Origin: Ignavibacteria bacterium GWC2_36_12
Lineage (GTDB): Bacteria; Bacteroidota; Ignavibacteria; Ignavibacteriales; Ignavibacteriaceae
NCBI GenBank assembly: GCA_001802795.1
Contig: MGZZ01000002.1
Location: 1 to 44,193, forward strand
DNA: 44,193 bases
Direction: 5' to 3'
Shown piece by piece: positions 19,013 to 29,311 of this stretch. The position numbers and the translations under genes were made by a program. The notes under the pieces were generated by a model. It was not told the DNA's origin, searched no databases, and worked only from the letters and a program-made list of their open reading frames with translations. Each line of letters opens with the position of its first letter. The first letter of the stretch is position 1.

Positions 19013-19908
19013 TGAAAAAAAAATATTTAATATCAGGCGGCTCAGGTTTTATCGGGTCACACCTTGCAAAAAAATTAGTTGATTTGGGAAACGAAGTACA
19101 TATAATAATTATACCCAGCTGCAACATTGATTTACTGAAAGGTTATGAAGAAAACATAATCTTTCATGAATATGACGGTACTTTTCATAGTCTCGATAAT
19201 GCATTAGTAAATTCAAAACCCGATGTAGTCTTTCATCTTGCCTCTGTGTTCATTTCTCAGCATCAACCAATTGATATTGACAATCTTATATTGAGTAATA
19301 TTTTGTTTGGGACTCATTTGGTTGAAGCTATAGTGCAAAATGGTGTGAGGAAACTTATTAATACCGGCACATCATGGCAGCATTATAACAATTCAGAATA
19401 CGACCCAGTAAATTTATATGCTGCAACCAAGCAAGCTATGGAAGATATAATAAAATATTATTGCGAGGCAGATAAATTGTACGCAGTGCATCTTAAATTA
19501 TTTGATACATACGGACCCAATGACCCCCGACCTAAACTTTTGAATTTATTGAAGAAAGCTATTTTAACCGGTGAAGTATTGGAAATGTCAGGTGGCGAAC
19601 AACTTATTGATTTAGTTTATATTGATGATGTTGTGGAGGCATTTTATATTGCTTCAGAATTTATATTTAATACAAAATATATTAATTGCTCTTATGGTAT
19701 AAGTTCTAATTCTCCTATCAAACTGAAAAATTTAATTGAAATAATTTCGGATGTTATTGGTAGAAAAATACCCATAAAATGGGGTGGCAAACCTTACAAA
19801 ACAAGAGAAGTAATGGTGCCCTGGAATACTTTCTCGCAACTGGAAGGATGGGCTCCAAAGATTGAATTAGAAGAGGGTATAAAAAATTGTTTTCAAGAAA
19901 TTGTATGA
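19012..19908 (+). CDS. CDP-abequose/ascarylose synthase-like SDR 4-reductase
   Basis: ISGGSGFIGSHLAKKLV; INTGTSWQHYNNSEYDPVNLYAATKQAMEDI, RfbJ-like signature. Confidence 0.75.
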   Translation: MKKKYLISGGSGFIGSHLAKKLVDLGNEVHIIIIPSCNIDLLKGYEENIIFHEYDGTFHSLDNALVNSKPDVVFHLASVFISQHQPIDIDNLILSNILFGTHLVEAIVQNGVRKLINTGTSWQHYNNSEYDPVNLYAATKQAMEDIIKYYCEADKLYAVHLKLFDTYGPNDPRPKLLNLLKKAILTGEVLEMSGGEQLIDLVYIDDVVEAFYIASEFIFNTKYINCSYGISSNSPIKLKNLIEIISDVIGRKIPIKWGGKPYKTREVMVPWNTFSQLEGWAPKIELEEGIKNCFQEIV

Positions 19909-19914
19909 AATATA

Positions 19915-20889
19915 ATGCATAATATGGAAATTGCACGATATCCCTTGATTAGTGTTTGCATACCAACATATAATAGACAAGATCTTTTAAAGAGAGCATT
20001 AAATTCAGTTATTATTCAGCAATACTGGAATATGGAAATTATTATTTCAGATAATTGTTCACCCCAAAAAATTTGGGAAGAAATCAGACAATTGGATACA
20101 CTTGATTCAAGAATAACTGTAAGGAGGAATTTGGAAAATCTAGGATGGACTGGAAACCTAAATGAGTGTTTAAAAATTGCCAAGGGAGAATATATTATTT
20201 TTCTATGTGATGACGATGAGTTTCTTCCTGGATTGATAGAAAAAGAAGCCGAAATTCTCTGTAAAAACAATAATGTAGGATTAATACATACCGATGGGTA
20301 TTATTGCGATTTTAATGGCAATATTATCAGAAGTCAAAGCACTAGCAAACCGATTTTGAAAGCAGGGGAAGAAGCAATTGAGAAAATATTTTTTAAAATG
20401 GACGTTTTTTTTTCATCAGCCATGGTGAGAAAGAAATGTTATGATGAATTAAGTGAATTCACTAATACTTGTAGTGCTGACTGGGAAATGTGGGCAAGAA
20501 TTGCCCAATATTATGATGTGGCTTACATACAGGAACCTCTTGTAAAATTTCATCAGCACAATATTTCGATGATGCCAGCAATTAAATTTGAAAGCGATAC
20601 TCTTTTTTTAATGGAAAAAATCCTTTCATATCTACCGATTGAGAAAAGAGAATTGATGAAGCAAACACTGTTAAAAAACCTAGGAGCAGTTTTTTTCGCT
20701 TTTGTGCAAAAAGCATGGCAAGAAGGGAAATGGAAGCATGGTAGTTCTTTTCTTCTTATTGCAAGAAAATATTCAGGTATTGTATTGTGGATTAAAAAAT
20801 TATTAACGTTAATTATATATTCAGTGCCAAGAAGAATAAAATATAGCCGTTTAACTAAAATTAAAAGAAACGAAACCTTTGTTTCTTAA
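19915..20889 (+). CDS. Glycosyltransferase family 2
   Basis: YPLISVCIPTYNRQDLLKRALNSVIIQQYWNMEIIISDN; FLCDDDE. Confidence 0.9.
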   Translation: MHNMEIARYPLISVCIPTYNRQDLLKRALNSVIIQQYWNMEIIISDNCSPQKIWEEIRQLDTLDSRITVRRNLENLGWTGNLNECLKIAKGEYIIFLCDDDEFLPGLIEKEAEILCKNNNVGLIHTDGYYCDFNGNIIRSQSTSKPILKAGEEAIEKIFFKMDVFFSSAMVRKKCYDELSEFTNTCSADWEMWARIAQYYDVAYIQEPLVKFHQHNISMMPAIKFESDTLFLMEKILSYLPIEKRELMKQTLLKNLGAVFFAFVQKAWQEGKWKHGSSFLLIARKYSGIVLWIKKLLTLIIYSVPRRIKYSRLTKIKRNETFVS

Positions 20890-21232
20890 ATTTCTGGCAA
20901 ATAAATTTATGTTCATTTGAAAACTTTGACCTGAATTTGTTCTGATAACGCACAAAATATATGTTAGAAAATGAAATGCTCAAAAAACTCAGGAATTTGT
21001 TAAGAGGAGATATAAAAATTTATATTATTTTTTGGATACTTTTAATATCTTATTCTTGTTTCAAATACTGCGACATGGCATTCCCCCCAACATTGTTTAT
21101 TTTTTCATTATTTGATTGAAATTAAATATATCTGTTTTGTTTATTCGATGTGAACATTATAAGATTAAAGCCGAAATGTTTTAATTCTTAAATTATATTA
21201 GCCCATAGTCACTTACAAATTTTAATAATCCA

Positions 21233-22144
21233 ATGGCTAAGATTTCTGTTCTGACATCCTTATACAATTGTGACCAATACCTTACTGGTTATTTTGATGC
21301 TCTTAACAAAATTACCAATCTTTATGAAGTCGAAGTTCTATTATTGCATAATGAACCAAGCGAATCAGAATTATTTCTCATTAAAGAAGCTATAACATGT
21401 CTCCCATTTGTAAGACATATTGTGATTCCGAAAAGAGAAAGTTTATATGCTACATGGAATCGAGGGATAAAATTGGCGAATGGAAAATACATAGCTGTAT
21501 GGAATGTTGATGATGTAAGAATCCCCAATTCCCTTTTTTTACAATCGAAGACACTTGATGAACACCCAGAAGAAACTATGACTTATGGCGATATGATATT
21601 AAATACTAAATATGGAAGTACCGCAGGAAAGCTCGTTCAAGCTCCTGCTTATCCTATTAAAAAGTTTGATTTTTTACGCAGCCATTATATAGGCTGTTTT
21701 CCTATGTGGCGCAAAGAAATTCATAATATATTAGGCTATTTCGATGAGCAATTCCGGTTAGTAGGAGATTACGAATTTCAAATACGAGTTGTACGAGCTT
21801 TTCCGTTGGTTAAAACAGAGGCCTTGATAGGTTATTATTTAACTTCGGTACCCTCCAAATTAAGTAGCAATAGCAGTATACAAAACATTGAACGAACCGC
21901 TGTAGAAGTAAGATATGGTGTTTTTGATAAAATGAATTTATTATATATAATTAAGGCAATTTATAAACATAAAATATTTGTTTTGTATTGGCTTAACTCA
22001 AAATATTTAGTTTCAAACTTTTTTAATAACTACTTTGTCTTTATCCTTATAAGGATCCCATTAATTATTTTTTCTTTTTTATACTTACCACTCAATATTG
22101 TCCGGCATTTTAAAAGATATTTTATTAATAATACTCATAATTAA
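21233..22144 (+). CDS. Glycosyltransferase family 2
   Basis: MAKISVLTSLYNCDQYLTGYFDAL; YATWNRGIKLANGKYIAVWNVDD. Confidence 0.85.
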   Translation: MAKISVLTSLYNCDQYLTGYFDALNKITNLYEVEVLLLHNEPSESELFLIKEAITCLPFVRHIVIPKRESLYATWNRGIKLANGKYIAVWNVDDVRIPNSLFLQSKTLDEHPEETMTYGDMILNTKYGSTAGKLVQAPAYPIKKFDFLRSHYIGCFPMWRKEIHNILGYFDEQFRLVGDYEFQIRVVRAFPLVKTEALIGYYLTSVPSKLSSNSSIQNIERTAVEVRYGVFDKMNLLYIIKAIYKHKIFVLYWLNSKYLVSNFFNNYFVFILIRIPLIIFSFLYLPLNIVRHFKRYFINNTHN

Positions 22145-22178
22145 TGTTCTATAAATAAACAATTAAATATATTTAACT

Positions 22179-23234
22179 TTGGAAATAGCAGTTATTACCG
22201 GCTCAGCTGGTCTTATTGGAAGCGAATCCGTACAATTTTTTTCCAAAAATTTCGACCTCATTATAGGTATTGATAATGATATGAGAAAATACTTTTTCGG
22301 CGCAAATGCTTCTACTGAATGGAATAAAAATCGTTTGGAACGGGAAGTTCCTAATTACAAACATTATAACGTCGATTTGCGAAACTACCATGAGATTGAA
22401 ACATTGTTTAAAAATTATGGGAAGGATATAAAACTGGTTGTTCACACAGCAGCTCAACCCAGTCACGACTGGGCTGCCAAGGAACCAATTACAGATTTCA
22501 CGATAAATGCTGTTGGCACACTAAATATGTTAGAAATTACACGGTTATATTGCGAAAAAGCGGTCTTTATTTTTACTTCTACAAACAAGGTTTATGGTGA
22601 TACTCCTAATTATTTGCCTTTGGTAGAAAAGGAGACCCGTTGGGAAATTAATGAAAATCACATATTCTATAAAAATGGAATAAACGAATCGATGAGCATC
22701 GATAACTCGAAACATTCGTTATTCGGTGCCTCAAAAGTTGCTGCTGATATTTTGGCTCAGGAATATGGTAAATATTTTGCAATGAACGTCGGAATTTTTA
22801 GAGGTGGTTGCCTTACCGGACCCAACCATTCAGGCACACAACTTCACGGGTTTCTTTCGTACCTTATGAAATGTGCTGTTACTGGTGAACACTATTCAGT
22901 TTTTGGTTATAAAGGCAAACAAGTACGGGATAATATTCATAGCTGGGATTTAGTAAACATGTTCTGGCAATTCTTTCAAAACCCCAGACAGGGAGAGGTC
23001 TATAATGCTGGAGGAGGCCGTTTCTCAAACTGTTCCATGATTGAAGCAATTCAGCTTTGTGAAGAAATTACAGGAAAAAAAATGAACTATAGCTATATGG
23101 AAACTAATCGCATAGGGGACCACATATGGTACATCAGTGATTTATCGAAATTCAAGGAGCACTATCCCGAATGGCAGTGGAAATATAACATGAATGATAT
23201 TTTAGTACAAATTTTTCAAAATGTTAAAAAATAA
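22179..23234 (+). CDS. CDP-paratose 2-epimerase (tyvelose epimerase)-like extended SDR; TTG start
   Basis: [53 protein letters not shown]. Confidence 0.8.
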   Translation: MEIAVITGSAGLIGSESVQFFSKNFDLIIGIDNDMRKYFFGANASTEWNKNRLEREVPNYKHYNVDLRNYHEIETLFKNYGKDIKLVVHTAAQPSHDWAAKEPITDFTINAVGTLNMLEITRLYCEKAVFIFTSTNKVYGDTPNYLPLVEKETRWEINENHIFYKNGINESMSIDNSKHSLFGASKVAADILAQEYGKYFAMNVGIFRGGCLTGPNHSGTQLHGFLSYLMKCAVTGEHYSVFGYKGKQVRDNIHSWDLVNMFWQFFQNPRQGEVYNAGGGRFSNCSMIEAIQLCEEITGKKMNYSYMETNRIGDHIWYISDLSKFKEHYPEWQWKYNMNDILVQIFQNVKK

Positions 23235-24164
23235 ATGTCTATGCTTTTAATAGCTATTTTTTCGTTAAACAGAGCTATACTTTTAGAAGCTCTTCTAAAC
23301 AGCGTCACTAAAAACCTTTTATCCGACGATGGTTTAGTATCCATTAAAGTGTTGTATGGCAGTACGGATGAAAAATTTGAAGAAGGTTACCACATACTTA
23401 AAGTAAAAATTAAAGATAATCGAATTGAATTTATTCGAAAAGAGCTTGGGAAATACCAAACGGATCTAAGCTTATTATTAAGACCTCGAAATTTTTGGTA
23501 TTATTTAAAATACCCATTTTTTAGGGTCACTGCTAAAATATATAATTTTAAAGAACTCTTAGAAAAGATGCTGAAAGAGTCGAATAGCAGTTGTGTATCG
23601 TTTTTTACAGATGATAGTCTGATTTTAGAAAAAATAAAAATTACTCCTGAAATTTTGTCGTTAGTAAACGCTGATCCGGAACAAAATTCATTTAGTTTAC
23701 GACATGGATTAAATATCAGAAATAATCCTTCTTCCATTAAATCTTATAAAGGTTTTTATTCTTGGAAATTTGATGAACTATACAACGACTCACATTGGTC
23801 TTATCGTTTTTCGATTGACGGACATATTTATAACACAAAATTTATACTTTCGTTTATAAAGAGAATATTATATGTCAACCCCAATTCGTTCGAAGGTGTT
23901 GTATGCCAATATGCAAAAATCAAAAATAAATTATCACAAGGATATTGTTTGTCAAATTCAGTGTTAGCTGGTTTCGAAGTAAATAGAGTACAAACGGCAT
24001 TTGCTAATAATAATTTAGACATTGATAACGCCATGCTTAATGATTTTTTTCTTAAAGGGTTTCAATTAAATTATATTTTTGATAAAGAAAATGTAAAAGA
24101 TTTTCGACCAAAATTAATTAATATACAGTTATCTAGTCCATCTGAGACAATAAATTTGTTATAG
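23235..24164 (+). CDS. Putative divergent glycosyltransferase
   Basis: 309 aa; N-terminal LLIAIFSLNRAILLEALLNSV and FFTDDSLIL suggest a GT-A-like fold; position among GTs. Confidence 0.45.
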   Translation: MSMLLIAIFSLNRAILLEALLNSVTKNLLSDDGLVSIKVLYGSTDEKFEEGYHILKVKIKDNRIEFIRKELGKYQTDLSLLLRPRNFWYYLKYPFFRVTAKIYNFKELLEKMLKESNSSCVSFFTDDSLILEKIKITPEILSLVNADPEQNSFSLRHGLNIRNNPSSIKSYKGFYSWKFDELYNDSHWSYRFSIDGHIYNTKFILSFIKRILYVNPNSFEGVVCQYAKIKNKLSQGYCLSNSVLAGFEVNRVQTAFANNNLDIDNAMLNDFFLKGFQLNYIFDKENVKDFRPKLINIQLSSPSETINLL

Positions 24165-24210
24165 CTTAAAATATATTATATCTCTTAATTAAAGTTAGGC
24201 GATATGATAA

Positions 24211-24751
24211 GTGCAAAAATTTACTAATAATATGAAGAAATTACTGAAAAAAAATATTAAAAAATTAAAAAGAACATTATATGAACCTGTTTCAGCTTAC
24301 TATGAAGGGTTATTAAAAAAATATAAACATAACAATAAAGTTCATATTTGTAATTTTAGTTTTTTCGAATTTAAATACGGATACAATTATTACTCCTAAT
24401 GGAGAAGCATCCTCCATAATAAAGAAATCAAATTCGCCTACTGAACTAATCAGAATATTGGATTTCTCTGAATATCTTTTAAAAAATCCTATGGAAATTG
24501 ATCTTATGTCTATAAATATTGAGGGCGCTGAATACGATGTATTGAACGCGTTAATTGATTCAAAATTGATACAACAAGTGAAAAATTTACAAGTTCAATT
24601 TCATTTTTTTGATGATCAATTTTATGTAAATAAAAGAGATGAAGTCTTAAAAAAAATTTTGATGACTCACAAAGTAAAATTGAGTTTTCCATTTGTATGG
24701 GAAGGTTTTGAAAGAAAAATCTCTGTACAGAAGGTAAAAAATGGATATTAA
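24211..24751 (+). pseudogene. FkbM-family methyltransferase, frameshifted and internally deleted
   Basis: 24211-24399 ORF and 24458-24751 ORF in different frames; NTDTIITPNGEASSIIKK...IDLMSINIEGAEYDVLNALIDSKLIQQVKNLQVQFHFF is FkbM C-terminal; SAM-binding core absent. Confidence 0.7.
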
Positions 24752-25682
24752 AATCACAGTCGCAACGCCTGTATATAATCGTGAAGATTGCATAGGAAGA
24801 TGTATTGAAAGCGTGCTGCAGCAGAGCCAGCTTCCTTTCGAAATGCTGTTGGTTGACGATGGTTCTACTGATACCACAAAAGAGGTTATAAAAAAATATA
24901 AAACTGAAAATTCGATAATTTCACTTTTTGAGGCTCCTAAAAATGGAGGTGAAAACTATGCACGTAATAGATGTGTTGAAAATGCAAAAGGCGACTTTAT
25001 CTTATGGCTTGATAGTGATGATTATCTAGTTCCGAATGCAATAGAAAGTGTATTAACAGGCATTGATAATAATCTAGGCTATTTACATTATATGTTTTTA
25101 ACATCAGATAGAGAATCTGAATTTAAAGCCAGTCCTGAATTCTCACAAAAAAAGCACGTTACTAGCTTCGAAGATTGGTTAACAGGTAAAGTATCTGGTG
25201 ACTTTGTTCATGTTATGCATAAATCCGTTTTTGCAGGGCTTCCTTTTTTTGAAGAGGTACGAGGATTCCCGGGAGTAAATTTTATTCGCATACATAGGAG
25301 AACAAAAAAACAATTGTTTATTAATACGCTTGTTACTATAAGGGATCGTAATCGTGATGATGCACTTAGTTTAATAGGTATTCTTGATAATAAAAAGTCA
25401 ATTTGGGAAAGTTACATCAATAATAAATACTTCTTAGCTAATTTTGAAAACGATCTGTTTATAATCAATAAACAATTATTAAATAAAATAGTAAGAGCAC
25501 ACTTATTATTAGGGATCTCAATTAATGAAATTAAAAGCAATAATGATATCTTGCTAAGACTAAAAAAAAGGGGAATTAACTTTTATTTATTAAAATTTCT
25601 AAATAATAGTCTTTTTAGTAAAATCCTCTACTTGACTTTAGTCTCGTATGTAAAGATTAAACATTTCAAGTTTCGCAGATAG
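24741..25682 (+). CDS. Glycosyltransferase family 2
   Basis: KITVATPVYNREDCIGRCIESVLQQSQLPFEMLLVDDGSTDTT; LWLDSDD. Confidence 0.9.
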   Translation: MDIKITVATPVYNREDCIGRCIESVLQQSQLPFEMLLVDDGSTDTTKEVIKKYKTENSIISLFEAPKNGGENYARNRCVENAKGDFILWLDSDDYLVPNAIESVLTGIDNNLGYLHYMFLTSDRESEFKASPEFSQKKHVTSFEDWLTGKVSGDFVHVMHKSVFAGLPFFEEVRGFPGVNFIRIHRRTKKQLFINTLVTIRDRNRDDALSLIGILDNKKSIWESYINNKYFLANFENDLFIINKQLLNKIVRAHLLLGISINEIKSNNDILLRLKKRGINFYLLKFLNNSLFSKILYLTLVSYVKIKHFKFRR

Positions 25683-25740
25683 AAAAAAGTAGAATGAGAA
25701 ACTAGGGAGTAACCCTAATCAACCGACACGCATATTTAAC

Positions 25741-25895
25741 ATGAAAATAGTACACATAAATTATTCTTTTACGCCGGGCGGTGCAGAAGCTTTATTGATT
25801 GATATTGTTAATGAGTAAGCAAAAACTCAAAATGTATCATAGTTTTTTATAAATTGAAAAAAAAATGTCTATGTAAATATCTTTAATTTAAAATT
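25741..25895 (+). pseudogene. N-terminal remnant of a GT4 glycosyltransferase
   Basis: MKIVHINYSFTPGGAEALLIDIVNE* then frameshifted IIVFYKLKKK; mirrors the intact N-terminus of the next gene. Confidence 0.7.
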
Positions 25896-25899
25896 TTTC

Positions 25900-26949
25900 A
25901 TGAAAATTTTACATCTAATATTCTCTCTTAACATCGGTGGTGCAGAAACCATGCTCGTTGATATCTTGGACCAACAAGTAAAATCAGGCAGGGAACTTTT
26001 TTTAATTGTTGTTAATAAATCCGTTAGTTATAAATTATTGAATAGAATTAATAAAAAAATTAAAATAATTCTGTTAAATAGACCTGAAAGTAGTAGAAAT
26101 CCTTATTGGTATGTATTGCTCAACTATTGGTTGGTAAGTTTAAAACCGGACATAATTCATTGCCATAACGAAACATTAATTAAATTCATTTTGCCAATTT
26201 TTCATAAAAAGTCAGTACTTACAATTCATGACATAGGAATTGAGTTTAAAAATTATGGTTATTATAAAAAATTGTTTTCAATTTCTCACACAGTAAAAAA
26301 TGATATATTAGAAAGATATAATATTGACTCGAATGTTATATATAATGGTATAGAAACAAAAAAAATCGAGACAAAAAAACGTTATAATGCCAACTTATTA
26401 TTTAGGATAATAATTGTAAGTCGTCTGCAACATGAAAAGAAAGGTCAACACATTGTCTTAGAAGCTTTATCTATTCTAAAAAAGAAAGGTATTAACAAAA
26501 TACACCTTGATTTTATTGGTTCAGGTAAATCTGAATCATACCTGAAAAGTATGACGGAGAGATTGGGTCTTGAACAACAAGTAAGTTTTCTGGGCCTCCA
26601 AGATCGTGAATATATTTATTCCCATTTAAAAGATTACGAACTTTTAATTCAACCCTCAATATACGAAGGTTTTGGGCTTACAATAATAGAAGCAGTAGCT
26701 GCTGGCTTACCGGTTTTGGTTTCTGCTTGTGATGGACCCTTAGAACTAATGAAAGAGTTAAACACTGGGTATATGTTTAATAAAGGGGATGCAAAAGATT
26801 GTGCAGAAAAAATTGGAAAAATAATGTTGGAATATGGAACTTACAAGATGCTTCAGAATATTGAACAAAATAAAAATAAGGTCAAAGAAAATTTCGATAT
26901 TTCTTTTACTGCAAATGAATATTTGCAAAATTATATAAAACTAATATAA
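25900..26949 (+). CDS. Glycosyltransferase family 4
   Basis: MKILHLIFSLNIGGAETMLVDIL; IIIVSRLQHEKKGQHIVLEAL; PSIYEGFGLTIIEAVAAGLPVL. Confidence 0.95.
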   Translation: MKILHLIFSLNIGGAETMLVDILDQQVKSGRELFLIVVNKSVSYKLLNRINKKIKIILLNRPESSRNPYWYVLLNYWLVSLKPDIIHCHNETLIKFILPIFHKKSVLTIHDIGIEFKNYGYYKKLFSISHTVKNDILERYNIDSNVIYNGIETKKIETKKRYNANLLFRIIIVSRLQHEKKGQHIVLEALSILKKKGINKIHLDFIGSGKSESYLKSMTERLGLEQQVSFLGLQDREYIYSHLKDYELLIQPSIYEGFGLTIIEAVAAGLPVLVSACDGPLELMKELNTGYMFNKGDAKDCAEKIGKIMLEYGTYKMLQNIEQNKNKVKENFDISFTANEYLQNYIKLI

Positions 26950-26952
26950 TAA

Positions 26953-28218
26953 ATGCAATCAACTAATATAATATTCGATCATTCGAAAAAAGCGAGCATA
27001 AGGTTTATAGTAGCTTTTGGCTTTCTTGTTTATAGTTCAGGCACCTTTGTGCAAACGGAAGAAAATTTGTATAATACCCCACTTCTAGTTTTTCAAATAA
27101 GCCTTCTCTCTTATTTCCTTTTTTATAAATTATTTTGGCCAACAGTTTTTAAATTAAATTTTCCACTTTGGCAAACATATTTTATTCTAATTATCTCATT
27201 CCTATTTGTAGGTTTGTTCAGGGATGAATTTATGGAATCGATGCGTAATTCCATTTCATGTATAATCACTTTAATAAATATTATCGCATTTTCTTCATTT
27301 TTACATAGTATGTCCTTTAAGAAATCATTCAGGCTTTTACTATTATGTTTATTTGCGGTTATAACACTTAGTTTTATAGTTTATTATATCAATACAGGTA
27401 ATCTGGATATAGAAATTGTAAGAACCGAAAGATATGGCAAAGAAAGGTTATATGGCATTTTTGGTGGCGGGCTCGTTGGAATTATTGCAGGCTTTACTTT
27501 TGTTTTAGCTGTAATATCAATTTTCTTTAAATATTATCGATTCAATTTCTTCCCAATATTATGTATAGCATTTTCAGTATTAATATTACTTTTTTCGGAT
27601 AATAGGACTGGAATGATTATAAGCACTATTGCCTGTTTATATATAGTTGCTAAAAATTTCAAGTATTTAGGATTAGCATCCCGGTTAATTATTATCATTT
27701 TATTATCTTTAGCAGTTGTTTTTTTTATTAATTATTCTCAAAGTAGTATTGGAGGTATTGAGTTCTTAAACGATTTTGCTCTTAGAGTCAAAATTTGGGA
27801 TGTTTCATTTCAACAGGTTTTAGTTTATCCATGGACAGGTATGGGAAACACAGATTTCTTTTTACGCAGTTCTCTGGCTATAGCCGTTTTTGGTTATTTA
27901 AGTGATGCTCATAATGCTTATCTCAATCTTCTATTACAATCTGGATTTATTGTCTTTATTCTTTTAATGTATTTTTTATTTAAACTTTTACTAAAATTCA
28001 AAGATTATAATAAAAGGGTAAAAAAAATTTCCGGTTTATATAGTATACCCTTTTATTGGTTTGCGGTGGCTCTAACGGGTGCAACATATTTTAACTTTGC
28101 AGGCACATTTGATTCTTACTTGCTCGGCATTAGTCTAATCGGACTTTTATTACACCCTGAAATTGCTTTACAATCAAGATTGCAAATTCATAATATAAAG
28201 CCAGTTCCCTTACCTTAA
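26953..28218 (+). CDS. O-antigen ligase/polymerase family membrane protein (Wzy/WaaL-like)
   Basis: 421 aa multi-TM; SDNRTGMIIS; DAHNAYLNLLLQSGFIVFILL. Confidence 0.8.
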   Translation: MQSTNIIFDHSKKASIRFIVAFGFLVYSSGTFVQTEENLYNTPLLVFQISLLSYFLFYKLFWPTVFKLNFPLWQTYFILIISFLFVGLFRDEFMESMRNSISCIITLINIIAFSSFLHSMSFKKSFRLLLLCLFAVITLSFIVYYINTGNLDIEIVRTERYGKERLYGIFGGGLVGIIAGFTFVLAVISIFFKYYRFNFFPILCIAFSVLILLFSDNRTGMIISTIACLYIVAKNFKYLGLASRLIIIILLSLAVVFFINYSQSSIGGIEFLNDFALRVKIWDVSFQQVLVYPWTGMGNTDFFLRSSLAIAVFGYLSDAHNAYLNLLLQSGFIVFILLMYFLFKLLLKFKDYNKRVKKISGLYSIPFYWFAVALTGATYFNFAGTFDSYLLGISLIGLLLHPEIALQSRLQIHNIKPVPLP

Positions 28219-28248
28219 TACTAATAAAAACATAAAACAAGTTTCTCT

Positions 28249-29307
28249 ATGAGGATTTTAATAACAAGTCCGTCACTTGATATTAATAAAAATATAAGTG
28301 GTATATCGTCTGTTGTGGCTAATATCATTAAGTGGCAGAGGGATAAATATATAGTTTTTACATCTGGAAGATCTGATAATGAAAAAAGAGATGTTAAATG
28401 GTTATTAAATCAATTCTTTTTTTTAATTAGATATATAAAAATTTTAAGAGTATCAAATATCAATGTTGTGCATATTAATTCGGCAATGTCAGAACTTTCA
28501 ATTATTAGAGATTACTTTCTTATATCCATAGCAAAAATTTTACGAAAAAAGATAGTTTTGCATATTCATGGCGGAAAATACCTTTTTGCCAGTCATAAGC
28601 CTATTATTTTAAAATATTTTATACAAGATTCCTTAAAAAAGAGTGACCAGATAATTGTTTTGAGCGAATTAGAAAGGGATAACATTAAAAATAAATTTAA
28701 TGTTGATAATATTAATATATTACAAAATTGTATAGAATTAAATCATGCAAAAACAATTCCCTTTGAAGATAAAAAAAATGTTATAGTTTTTTTAGGTCGT
28801 ATAGTAAAAGATAAGGGCTTAAATGAAATAGTAGAAGCCTTTAGATTGCTGAATAAAAAGACTAATGACTTTTTCTTTGAATTATGCGGCGTTGGTCCTG
28901 ATTTTGCTATATATGATAACCTATTTAATGAATTATTAGGAAATAGATATAAATATAATGGTGTAGTAAATGGATCTGAAAAATGGGACTTTTTGAAAAA
29001 TGCTAAAATATTTTTATTGCCCTCATACTATGAAGGACTTCCCATATCTCTTCTGGAAGCAATGTCTACCGGTTGTATTCCTATTGTCACTCCTGTCGGC
29101 TCGATTAAAGAAGTAATAAAAGATGAGTACAATGGAATTATTGTGAATAAATATGCCCCAGATGAAATAATGGAAGCTATCCTACACATTATCAAAAATC
29201 AACAAGTTGCAGAATATATGGCTCTCAATGCTGCACTTACAATAAAAGAGAGATTCAATATCTTGAATTATAAAGAGCAACTTAATAAAATTTACGATTG
29301 TTTATAA
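28249..29307 (+). CDS. Glycosyltransferase family 4
   Basis: VVHINSAMSELSIIRDYFLI; VIFLGRIVKDKGLNEIVEAF; LPSYYEGLPISLLEAMSTGCIPIVT. Confidence 0.95.
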   Translation: MRILITSPSLDINKNISGISSVVANIIKWQRDKYIVFTSGRSDNEKRDVKWLLNQFFFLIRYIKILRVSNINVVHINSAMSELSIIRDYFLISIAKILRKKIVLHIHGGKYLFASHKPIILKYFIQDSLKKSDQIIVLSELERDNIKNKFNVDNINILQNCIELNHAKTIPFEDKKNVIVFLGRIVKDKGLNEIVEAFRLLNKKTNDFFFELCGVGPDFAIYDNLFNELLGNRYKYNGVVNGSEKWDFLKNAKIFLLPSYYEGLPISLLEAMSTGCIPIVTPVGSIKEVIKDEYNGIIVNKYAPDEIMEAILHIIKNQQVAEYMALNAALTIKERFNILNYKEQLNKIYDCL

Positions 29308-29311
29308 GCCC

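Noticed and set aside
20961-21119. Short ORF MLENEMLKKLRNLLRGDIKIYIIFWILLISYSCFKYCDMAFPPTLFIFSLFD
   Set aside because: Could be a remnant, but no family recognised and no support beyond an open frame.
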